Shown here: positions 1 to 7,635 of the stretch, one piece after another
Position numbering within the stretch: position 1 is the stretch's first letter
Layout: every line of letters starts with the position of its first letter
Assembly (NCBI RefSeq): GCF_900128905.1
Contig: NZ_FQTV01000001.1
Location: 248,001-312,000, forward strand
Source of the DNA: Bacteroides luti
GTDB taxonomy: Bacteria; Bacteroidota; Bacteroidia; Bacteroidales; Bacteroidaceae
Direction of reading: 5' to 3'
Length of the DNA stretch: 64,000 nucleotides
Program-made: the position numbers and the translations under genes
Notes under the pieces: generated by a model
What the model saw: only the letters and a program-made list of their open reading frames with translations
What the model was told of the DNA's origin: nothing
Databases searched by the model: none

Positions 1-1
1 T

Positions 2-325
2 TCCTCAAAACCAGATATCAAATTTATGCTTACCGGATTCTATCAGAACGGAACTATTCAGGGAATATACGATTTGAGTCGTTCATACAATGTAAATACG
101 GCGTTGAGGTGGACATTCGCAAATAAACATGCACAAATAACCTTGAAAGGAGACGATTTATTCAATACGAATCTTATCAAAACCAGTATAGATTATGCCG
201 ATCAGTTCAGCACAATGAAGACTCTTATGAATAATCGCGCTTTAACCCTTTCATTCAGTTATAAGTTTGGCAATTACAAGGAAAAATCACGCAAAGCTGT
301 TGATACTTCCCGGTTCATTAAATAG
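2..325 (+). CDS. Outer-membrane beta-barrel protein, C-terminal fragment
   Basis: The reading frame is open from the first bases of the window, so this is the 3' end of a longer gene that begins outside it. The visible ~107 residues alternate polar and hydrophobic residues as membrane beta strands do, and near the C-terminus they carry a final strand of the type LSFSYKFGNY followed by a short basic tail. This is how the barrel of TonB-dependent-receptor-like proteins of the OMP_b-brl_3 type ends in Bacteroidetes, where the last strand is recognised by the BAM machinery. Whether the missing N-terminus has a plug domain or a CarboxypepD-like domain cannot be seen, so the substrate is unknown. 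The gene converges on the nitrilase gene that ends at 353, only 27 bases away. Confidence 0.7.
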   Translation, partial: SSKPDIKFMLTGFYQNGTIQGIYDLSRSYNVNTALRWTFANKHAQITLKGDDLFNTNLIKTSIDYADQFSTMKTLMNNRALTLSFSYKFGNYKEKSRKAVDTSRFIK

Positions 326-352
326 AGACTCTTATGTTTAACTTCATTTATA

Positions 353-1885
353 TCACTTCTTTAATCTGAGCTCGTAAAGGTCATTCCTTCTATCCTTCAG
401 GTTTCTTACACTGCCGTAGGTATGGAGCTCGTTAAGCAAGTTCAAATCCACATCAGACACCAGGATCATTTCGGTGTTTGGTGTGGCTTCGGCACATTTC
501 CCATCAGTAGGGAATGCAAAATCGCAAGGAGTGAATACCCCGGATTGCGCGTATTGTATATCCATATTGTGCACGCGTGGCAGATTACCCACACTTCCTG
601 CTATAACTACAAAGCATTCATTTTCAATTGCACGGGCTTGAGCGCATATTCTTACGCGGGAATAACCGTTTTGTGTATCGGTAAGAAAAGGAACAAAGAG
701 TACCTGCATTCCCTGATCGGCCATGATGCGGGTCAGTTCGGGATATTCCACGTCATAGCAAATCAATATTCCTATCTTCGCACAATCGGTATCAAAAGTT
801 TTAATTACCTTTCCGCCCGAGAGTCCCCAGCTTTTAGTTTCATCGGGAGTTACATGAATTTTCTCGTAAGTCTCATAAGTACCGTCTCTGCGGCAAAGAA
901 ATCCCACATTGTAGAGGTCATTTCCACGAAGCTGCGGCATACTTCCGGTAATAATATTTATGTTGTAGCTGATTGCCAGGTTTATAAAGCGCTTCCTCAT
1001 TTCATTGGTATATTTAGCAAGCTCACGAATGGCCTGAGATTCACCCAGATGATTGAATTTTGCCATCAGTGGTGCATTGAAATATTCCGGGAAAAGAATA
1101 AAATCACTTTTATAATCGGAAACTGCATCCACAAAGAATTCTACTTGTTCGAATACATCGTCAATAGTTTTGTAAGAGCGCATCTGCCATTGCACCAATC
1201 CCAGTCTGATAGTGGTTTTCTGAGGAACAAACTCTTGTGTTGGTGGCTGATAATAAATATTATCCCATTGCAAAAGGCAGGCATAGTGGCAAGATTCTTC
1301 GTCATTAGGCAGATAGTTAGTCATCACCTTACGCACGTGAAAATCGTTTGATAGCTGAAAGGTAAGTACCGGATCGAAGATCTCTTTCTTACTGACTTTA
1401 TGTATATACTCCTTAGGACGCAAATCCTGAGCATATTTGTGATAATTCGGAATTCTACCACCGAACATGATAGCCTTCAGGTTCAGCGTTTCACAAAGCT
1501 CTTTGCGGTAATCATACATTCTTCTGGCCAGTCTGAGGCCACGGAATTCAGGATGAATAAAGACCTCTATACCATAGAGAATGTTTCCCTCCGGATTATG
1601 TGTGTTAAACGTTTCCTGTCCCGTAACAGAAGCATAAGTATGATCGTTTTTTACCATATCGTAATCAACGATAATGGAAAGCGCACATCCCACTATTTTG
1701 TTGTCTGCAACCACCACAATCTGTCCTTCCGGAAAAATTGTGATTAACTTTTCTATTTGTTCACGCGACCAAAAGACGTCGCTTCCATCTGAATATGTTC
1801 TGGTAAATGATTGTGAGAGTTGGGCATAATCGTCCAGCTGCAGAGAACGTATTTTTACTTTGCTTATTTTATGCATAGGTTCCAT
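353..1885 (-). CDS. GNAT acetyltransferase / carbon-nitrogen hydrolase fusion
   Basis: This 510-residue protein joins two enzymes. Residues ~9-185 form a GNAT acyltransferase-like domain, with the acetyl-CoA loop pattern RGLRLARRM at 115-123. Residues ~225-505 form a nitrilase-superfamily amidohydrolase with all three catalytic residues: Glu267 (FPEYF), Lys342 (YEKIH) and Cys376 (LICYDVEYPE). The nitrilase half should hydrolyse a small amide or nitrile C-N bond; the GNAT half may acylate the same or a related metabolite. No signal peptide is seen, so it is probably cytosolic. The start at 1885 is used, with a second Met three codons later as an alternative. It is monocistronic here. The substrate is not predictable from sequence. 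Confidence 0.85.
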   Translation of the reverse strand: MEPMHKISKVKIRSLQLDDYAQLSQSFTRTYSDGSDVFWSREQIEKLITIFPEGQIVVVADNKIVGCALSIIVDYDMVKNDHTYASVTGQETFNTHNPEGNILYGIEVFIHPEFRGLRLARRMYDYRKELCETLNLKAIMFGGRIPNYHKYAQDLRPKEYIHKVSKKEIFDPVLTFQLSNDFHVRKVMTNYLPNDEESCHYACLLQWDNIYYQPPTQEFVPQKTTIRLGLVQWQMRSYKTIDDVFEQVEFFVDAVSDYKSDFILFPEYFNAPLMAKFNHLGESQAIRELAKYTNEMRKRFINLAISYNINIITGSMPQLRGNDLYNVGFLCRRDGTYETYEKIHVTPDETKSWGLSGGKVIKTFDTDCAKIGILICYDVEYPELTRIMADQGMQVLFVPFLTDTQNGYSRVRICAQARAIENECFVVIAGSVGNLPRVHNMDIQYAQSGVFTPCDFAFPTDGKCAEATPNTEMILVSDVDLNLLNELHTYGSVRNLKDRRNDLYELRLKK

Positions 1886-2098
1886 AGCTGATACATTTTA
1901 TTTGATATATAAAGAACAAAAGTACAGTAAATAATCCGAAATACATTCGCCTATGGTTAGATTTCTGTTTTTATAGATCTGGTTCTGCTGGAACAGAGAA
2001 CTAGTTTGAAAGAATCTCTTTTCGTAATTAGTTTATTAAAAGGTGATTTTACATCAAATTGCATAGGATAAAAGTCACATTTCAATCAAAGAAACAAC

Positions 2099-2106
2099 TA
2101 TATTTG
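2099..2106 (+). promoter_or_regulatory. Predicted -7 promoter box upstream of the GH115 gene
   Basis: TATATTTG matches the Bacteroides -7 consensus TAnnTTTG exactly and lies 50 bases before the GH115 start codon. No clear -33 TTTG is visible at the expected distance, so the gene may need an activator. Confidence 0.4.
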
Positions 2107-2156
2107 TTTCTTGAAAACTACTATATCCCTTTGTTAAAATAAAGCATTAATACGCT

Positions 2157-4970
2157 ATGAAACACATATTTCGCCCATTCTTCCTATTTATTTGTTGTGA
2201 AGCTACCTTTTCTCCTGTCTTTGCCGAAGATTTTCCTTTAATAATGCAAGGCAAAACAAACACAGTCTATTTAAATAAAAGTGAAAAGCCGGTAGTACAA
2301 ACAGCTATGGATATGTTTTTATCGGATATGCAAGAGGTATCAGATAAGAAACCCGTAACTGGAAATTCACTTGATAATGCTTCAATAATTGTTGCAACAA
2401 TAGGAAAATCAATTGAAATAGATGAATGGCTGAAGAAACAAAATATTTCTACTGCAGATATTAAGAACAAGTGGGAAGCTTTCAAAATAGAAGTTCTTCA
2501 GAAGAATAATCGTTCTTGTCTTGTAGTATTGGGCAGTGATGAACGTGGAACTGCATACGGAATATTGGAACTCTCTCGCATTATAGGTGTTTCTCCATGG
2601 TGCTGGTGGGCTGATTCTGCACCTGCTAAGAAAAAAAGCCTTAGTCTTCCCGAAGGTTATGTGAATGTACAGCAACCATCTGTACAATTCAGGGGAATTT
2701 TCCTGAATGATGAAGATTGGGGATTAATGCCGTGGAGTAGCAAGAACTTTGAAGCAACCCCTGTCAAAGGTCAGATTGGCCCAAAAACCTACGCTAAAAT
2801 ATTTGAATTATTGTTGCGCCTTCGTGCAAATACCATCTGGCCTGCTATGCACGAATGTACTGTTCCGTTTTATTTTGTGAATGGCACAAAAGAAATGGCC
2901 GATAAATATGGAATTGTTATGGCAACTTCTCATTGCGAACCGTTAATGAGAAATAGTGCCGGAGAATGGGATTCTAAAAGATACGGTGAGTATAATTACC
3001 TCACTAATAAAGATTCTATTATTTCTTACTGGACAGAACGACTAAAAAAGGTTGGCCAGTCAGAGAACATCTATACGATTGGAATGAGAGGGGTTCACGA
3101 CGGTCAGATGCAGGGAGTAAAAACGCTGGATGAACATACCAAAGCTTTAAATCAGGTAATTCAGGATCAGAGAAATTTATTATCTCGCTACGTTAATGCC
3201 GATGTAACTAAAGTGCCTCAAGTATTTGTGCCATACAAAGAGGTATTAAGTGTATACGATAATGGATTACAAGTGCCGGATGATGTAACATTGATATGGT
3301 GCGACGATAACTATGGTTACATAACCCGACTTAGTAATGAGCAGGAAAGAAAGAGAAAAGGCGGATCTGGTGTTTATTATCATATTTCTTATTGGGGACG
3401 TCCGCACGATTATTTGTGGCTTTGTACTACTTCAACGGCTCAGATTTATACAGAAATGAAACGTGCCTGGGATTATGGCGCACAAAAACTATGGATTCTA
3501 AATGTAGGCGATATTAAACCGGGAGAATATGATATTGAATTCTTTATGGATTTGGCATGGAACATTAATAATGTTCATCCAAACAATATTTCCCAGCATT
3601 TAGAGAACTGGCTTACAAGAGAATTCGGTTCTGAAGCTGGAAGTGAACTGACTCCATTGATGGATAAATATTATCAGTTGGCTGATATTCGTAAACCGGA
3701 ACACATGGGCTGGAGCAGAGTGGAAGAACCATCCGTTCCAGGAAATAAAACTCCGGTAATTGATACGGAATTCAATCCGTTTGTTTTTGGTGATGAGTTA
3801 CAGAAACGTGCAAATGAATACTCTGTTCTGGCAAATAGAGTGAAAGAAATTGGTGAGAAGATCCCGGTTGAACAACGCGAAGCATATTTCGAACTTGTTC
3901 AATATCCCGTTTGTAGTGCTGCTGCTATGAATCATAAACTTTTGTATGCACAAAAAGCCCGCCTTTTTGCCCGCTATAAATTGCTTGCAGCTAATGAATA
4001 TGCTAACTTAAGCACCAAAGCGTTTAATGAGATTGCTCAAATGGCGCAGACTTACAATACGGATATTCAGGACGCTAAGTGGAACAGAATGATAGATATG
4101 AAGCCTCGTAATCTACCGGTTTTCCAACCTTCTGTATTACCTGATAAAATACTTTCCCAGTCATCTGCTCCGGCTTTGGTTTGGATAGAGGGCGACAGTA
4201 TCCCATTGGAAATGGAATGTCCGGTTAATCTTATTACTTTGGTACGTGGTGCGAATAATCAAACGTTTATATCGTTATTCAACAGAAATAATAAACCAAC
4301 TAAATGGAAGGTGGAAAAGGCTCCGAAATGGTTAAAGATTAAGGAGGTAGATACAACGCTAAAGTTTGAGAAAAAATTAGTAGTCAGTGCCGACTGGAAA
4401 CAAATTACTGATGATTTCCTAGGTATTTGCTTGTTGACTGTAGACGATAAAATGTACCAGTTAAACGTATGCACGCAGAATATAAATCCTGGCATACTGA
4501 CCGAAGCAAACGGAATGATTGCCTGTAATGCAGCAGATTATAAATCGGCATCAAAGGGAACTCAGATTATTCAGGGATTAGGTCACAGTGCTAAAGCTGT
4601 TTCTCTTCCACAGAATGGTGAAATTACTTATGATGTTTACACAACTTCTACCGGAGAAGTGTCTTTAAAAGTTGCATTAATACCCGGCCATCCGGTAAAT
4701 GGTGGTGATATTCGTTATGCTGTTTCCATAGACGATGAAAAGCCGCAGGTTGTTTCTTACAAAACCGGATTCCGCACAGAGCCTTGGAAAATAAATGTAC
4801 TGAGAAATCAATCGCTGAATACTACTCTTCATAAAATAAACATTCCGGGAAAGCACACCATTCGTATCAGTGCACTCGACCCGGAAGTTATTGTTGATCA
4901 GCTTATGCTTGATTTCCAGAAAGGAAGAAAGTTCTATCAGATTCCTGTTGAAGCAACAATGAATAAATAG
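2157..4970 (+). CDS. GH115 xylan alpha-1,2-glucuronidase
   Basis: This 937-residue exported glycoside hydrolase has a signal peptide at about residues 1-23 (cut near VFA-ED). The central GH115 region carries the family pattern RGIFLNDEDWGLMPW around 179-193 and RLRANTIWPAMHE at 221-233. The C-terminal ~160 residues are a beta-rich module like the GH115 C-terminal domain. Enzymes of this family remove (4-O-methyl)glucuronic acid from internal and terminal xylose residues of glucuronoxylan. The length is normal for a full member and nothing looks truncated. The signal is not a lipobox, so it is probably periplasmic. No SusC/SusD genes flank it, so it is not inside a visible polysaccharide utilisation locus. 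The released uronic acid could feed the kdgK/eda module at 15-17 kb after other steps. Confidence 0.9.
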   Translation: MKHIFRPFFLFICCEATFSPVFAEDFPLIMQGKTNTVYLNKSEKPVVQTAMDMFLSDMQEVSDKKPVTGNSLDNASIIVATIGKSIEIDEWLKKQNISTADIKNKWEAFKIEVLQKNNRSCLVVLGSDERGTAYGILELSRIIGVSPWCWWADSAPAKKKSLSLPEGYVNVQQPSVQFRGIFLNDEDWGLMPWSSKNFEATPVKGQIGPKTYAKIFELLLRLRANTIWPAMHECTVPFYFVNGTKEMADKYGIVMATSHCEPLMRNSAGEWDSKRYGEYNYLTNKDSIISYWTERLKKVGQSENIYTIGMRGVHDGQMQGVKTLDEHTKALNQVIQDQRNLLSRYVNADVTKVPQVFVPYKEVLSVYDNGLQVPDDVTLIWCDDNYGYITRLSNEQERKRKGGSGVYYHISYWGRPHDYLWLCTTSTAQIYTEMKRAWDYGAQKLWILNVGDIKPGEYDIEFFMDLAWNINNVHPNNISQHLENWLTREFGSEAGSELTPLMDKYYQLADIRKPEHMGWSRVEEPSVPGNKTPVIDTEFNPFVFGDELQKRANEYSVLANRVKEIGEKIPVEQREAYFELVQYPVCSAAAMNHKLLYAQKARLFARYKLLAANEYANLSTKAFNEIAQMAQTYNTDIQDAKWNRMIDMKPRNLPVFQPSVLPDKILSQSSAPALVWIEGDSIPLEMECPVNLITLVRGANNQTFISLFNRNNKPTKWKVEKAPKWLKIKEVDTTLKFEKKLVVSADWKQITDDFLGICLLTVDDKMYQLNVCTQNINPGILTEANGMIACNAADYKSASKGTQIIQGLGHSAKAVSLPQNGEITYDVYTTSTGEVSLKVALIPGHPVNGGDIRYAVSIDDEKPQVVSYKTGFRTEPWKINVLRNQSLNTTLHKINIPGKHTIRISALDPEVIVDQLMLDFQKGRKFYQIPVEATMNK

Positions 4971-5338
4971 AAAAGAAAAAACAACATAAATAATAATATA
5001 ATCGTTGCCCAATACCAGTAATGCTTTGTCCAGGCAATATTACAACCAAGGCATACCAAAAACAGAACTATAGCTGCTATTGGAAATAATATTATTTCAG
5101 AAAATATCATTAATAGCCACCGATCTCTAACATTGCTAGGAAAAAATTGTTCCATATATAAACACAGAACAAAAAAGAAGAAAGAAAAAATTAATCCTTC
5201 TATAAATAATATTAACGGATTGCGGCTAAATATTGAATTTTCACATTGATCTTTTCTCAAAAGAGGAAAGATCACGAATACTATTATTGGAATTATATTT
5301 ATAATGCCGACGATTATATTAATACTATTCTCTTCCAT
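4937..5338 (-). CDS. Small polytopic membrane protein, unknown function
   Basis: This 133-residue ORF has about four hydrophobic segments (approximately residues 7-27, 42-62, 74-98 and 106-130) separated by short charged loops, a pattern unlikely for a chance frame. Its ATG lies only four bases beyond the stop of the AbgT-type transporter gene, so it is probably the last gene of that operon. Its 3' end overlaps the convergent GH115 gene by 34 bases. I do not recognise a family. A role next to the transporter is only a guess from position. Confidence 0.55.
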   Translation of the reverse strand: MEENSINIIVGIINIIPIIVFVIFPLLRKDQCENSIFSRNPLILFIEGLIFSFFFFVLCLYMEQFFPSNVRDRWLLMIFSEIILFPIAAIVLFLVCLGCNIAWTKHYWYWATIILLFMLFFLFYLFIVASTGI

Positions 5339-5342
5339 ATTA

Positions 5343-6797
5343 TTATATTCCCAACGGAATATTGAGTAAATACCAAACGACGAAAAAGGCTGTCCAGAAT
5401 ACTAATATAGCAAGCGAATAGCGCCAGGTATATTTCAGTAAGGAACTGTAATTAGCCTGTTTATCGTATTGCTGCATATAAGCCAGAATTAAAGGCATAT
5501 AGAACAAGAACGGCGTAATTGCATTAGTGGCACTGTCTCCAATACGGAAAGCACACTGGGTTAAGTCGGGGTTTATTCCCATTGCGGCGAACATCGGAAC
5601 AAAGATGAAGGCCATAAAGGTCCACTTTGCCGTTGCAGAAACCATGATGAGGTTTATTACCGTTGTAAATAGAATAAATAACAGCAAAGTAACAAAGCTA
5701 TTTGTGTGAATTGATGTCAGAAGGTTTGCTCCCATAATAGCCAGACATTTGTCCAGACGGGAGTATTCGAAACAAGCAAACATCTGTGCCGCAAAAAAGG
5801 CAATAACAAAATACACCCCCAGCAACTGCATAGGGTGCGATAGTCCGGTTATTACGTCAGAATCTCTGCGGTAGCGTCCGGATGCAAAACCATAGATGGT
5901 TCCCATTAAGCCAATGCCAAAGGATATAAGGAATAATACTCCAAAAATAAATGGAGAGCGAGTTAAACTACCAGTTATCCCTCTCAAAATTCCCCACGGA
6001 GAAAAGGTTGCCAAAACAATGATCAGCGTATAAATAAATCCGGCTCCGAGAGATATTATTAATGCACGTTGCTCTTTTTTTGTGAGCGATTTATAATTAT
6101 CATAAGGTGCATGCCCAGTGTATTCGCCTAACTTTGGTAAAAGACTCTTTTTTGTAATAAAGTAAATTACTGCTGTAACAACAAACGTAGAGACAAACAT
6201 GAAATAGTAGTTCGACAGTGCACCTATGTTTCCTTGATAAGTAGTCATGTTTGCAGCTGCTTCTTGGGTTATTCGAGCCAGAATAGGATCGAGTGTACTA
6301 ACAAACAGATTTGCACTAAATCCGCATGCTACGGATACGTATGCGGTTACTATTCCTGCTACGGGATGTAGTTTGACCGACTGGAACAGTGTAGCAGCAA
6401 TTGGTATAAGAATTATATATCCTGCATCTCCCACAATATTTGAAATAACTCCAAGCAGGATTACGACTAGGATTACCCCCTCTTGACTGGGGTGTTTTCT
6501 CAAACTTCTTCTTATACAAGCTCCTATAAAACCTGAATGCTCTGCCACACCTACACCAAACATGGCCACCATTACCATACCCAAAGGAGCAAATCCGGTA
6601 AAGTTTGTCACCACATGACGCAGTAACCAGCGGATTCCTTCGGGACCTAAAAGACTTTGTGCGCGGATAACTTCACCCGTCTGAGGATTAATCACGCGAA
6701 GTCCGTAGATATCAAATATCCACGAAAGCATGACAACTGCTACGGTGAGCAGTAAAAACATGGTAGCCGGGTGAGGCATTCGCAATTTATTCTTCAT
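5343..6797 (-). CDS. AbgT-family transporter
   Basis: This polytopic inner-membrane transporter of about 484 residues resembles the AbgT family (p-aminobenzoyl-glutamate uptake, or drug/sulfonamide efflux in some members). Supporting features are the N-terminal PHPATMFLLL segment, a first periplasmic loop of the kind GLRVINPQTGEVIRAQSLL, the helix run with GVISNIVGDAGYIILIPIAA, and a C-terminal region with RIGDSATNAITPFLFYMPL. The frame opens six codons earlier at 6815, but the ATG at 6797 gives the usual N-terminus and an 11-base overlap with the response-regulator stop, which implies translational coupling. The substrate is unknown. Its place after a two-component regulator suggests that it is a regulated target. 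Confidence 0.85.
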   Translation of the reverse strand: MKNKLRMPHPATMFLLLTVAVVMLSWIFDIYGLRVINPQTGEVIRAQSLLGPEGIRWLLRHVVTNFTGFAPLGMVMVAMFGVGVAEHSGFIGACIRRSLRKHPSQEGVILVVILLGVISNIVGDAGYIILIPIAATLFQSVKLHPVAGIVTAYVSVACGFSANLFVSTLDPILARITQEAAANMTTYQGNIGALSNYYFMFVSTFVVTAVIYFITKKSLLPKLGEYTGHAPYDNYKSLTKKEQRALIISLGAGFIYTLIIVLATFSPWGILRGITGSLTRSPFIFGVLFLISFGIGLMGTIYGFASGRYRRDSDVITGLSHPMQLLGVYFVIAFFAAQMFACFEYSRLDKCLAIMGANLLTSIHTNSFVTLLLFILFTTVINLIMVSATAKWTFMAFIFVPMFAAMGINPDLTQCAFRIGDSATNAITPFLFYMPLILAYMQQYDKQANYSSLLKYTWRYSLAILVFWTAFFVVWYLLNIPLGI

Positions 6798-7515
6798 CTG
6801 CTTCAAGATTATCAAGATCTATGATACGAAGTTCAAGTGCACGAACCACCAAACGAGTGGCATTCACTCCTACCCGTTCACCGGGGCCAAACAGACGTGC
6901 AACCAAGTCATTTTGTCGTTTCTCCAAAGATTTTACTCCGAAAGGCATACCTTTCAGATTGGCAATCATATCTTTGGTATATCCTAAGGCAAGGTGGCGA
7001 AGGAAACGCTCATCATATTCGTCAATATCATAGTCTATTACAGCTTCCTGACGCAAAGCATCGTTGGTTACTGACTTCTTGAAACGATCTACAATCTTTT
7101 CCAGAATAGGATAATTGAAGACCAGTTTTTTTCCATCCATTACAGCCTGAACATCTGTCTTGGTAAGCAGTTCTCCTGTCTTCAGAATTATTCCGTCCGC
7201 TCCCGCATTAAGTACATCCACCCACAGTTTTTCGTTGAGCACTTCGCCTGTAAAAATCAAGACCCTTACATCTTTGTACTTTTTACGTAGGTTTTTGCAG
7301 ATATCTACACCAATGGTTGTTGAACCTCCTAACCCAAGATCGAGCAAAACCATGTCGGGCACCTGAACCTCTATCAGCGGCCAGAATTCTTTTTCGGTCA
7401 TCGCTGTACCAATTACTTCGGCATTGGGTATTTCGTGACGAAATATCTCTTCAGTTCCTTTAAGCTCCAGCTTTACATCTTCTACAATGATAACTTTAAA
7501 TTTCTTATCTTCCAT
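6787..7515 (-). CDS. Two-component response regulator with C-terminal HTH
   Basis: This 242-residue regulator has a receiver domain at residues 6-125, with acidic pocket Glu12/Asp13, predicted phospho-acceptor Asp59 (LLDLG), Thr89 (FTG) and Lys112 (LKTG). The C-terminal region ~165-232 looks like a divergent LuxR-type helix-turn-helix (ERFLRHLALGYTKDMIAN, then SLEKRQNDLVARLF). It lies directly downstream of the double sensor kinase, with a 120-base gap, and is coupled to the AbgT gene, so it is the obvious partner of the kinase. The gap contains a palindromic element that recurs upstream of copA. I recall a Bacteroides family with this architecture (DUF5932) but could not check it. Confidence 0.85.
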   Translation of the reverse strand: MEDKKFKVIIVEDVKLELKGTEEIFRHEIPNAEVIGTAMTEKEFWPLIEVQVPDMVLLDLGLGGSTTIGVDICKNLRKKYKDVRVLIFTGEVLNEKLWVDVLNAGADGIILKTGELLTKTDVQAVMDGKKLVFNYPILEKIVDRFKKSVTNDALRQEAVIDYDIDEYDERFLRHLALGYTKDMIANLKGMPFGVKSLEKRQNDLVARLFGPGERVGVNATRLVVRALELRIIDLDNLEADEE

Positions 7516-7584
7516 TGTTTCTTTATACTATATTTAATACGTTTATTCTTTATTTATTTTTAAAATGGCCTACACTTCATGTGT

Positions 7585-7620
7585 AAAAGGTGTACACCTT
7601 ATTTTATTTTACTCTACACT
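7585..7620. repeat. 36-bp intergenic element, copy A
   Basis: This element contains the perfect 14-bp palindrome AAGGTGTACACCTT (7587-7600) followed by TTTACTCTACAC. It matches 31 of 36 bases of 37887-37922 in the same orientation. It is 70 bases upstream of the response-regulator start and just past the stop of the kinase gene. Just before it, 7571-7585 has the inverted pair TACAC/GTGTA. It may be an operator or a small dispersed repeat. Confidence 0.6.
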
Positions 7621-7635
7621 ATTTTACAAAAAGCT

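Noticed and set aside
422-1351. 309-residue plus-strand ORF
   Set aside because: It lies antisense within the nitrilase fusion gene, has no family resemblance, and its composition is that of a complementary strand. The minus-strand gene shows full catalytic motifs.
1400-1747. 115-residue plus-strand ORF
   Set aside because: Antisense shadow of the GNAT half of the fusion gene; no motifs.
4677-5012. 111-residue minus-strand ORF near the GH115 end
   Set aside because: Mostly antisense to GH115, and it conflicts with the better-supported membrane ORF at 4937-5338.
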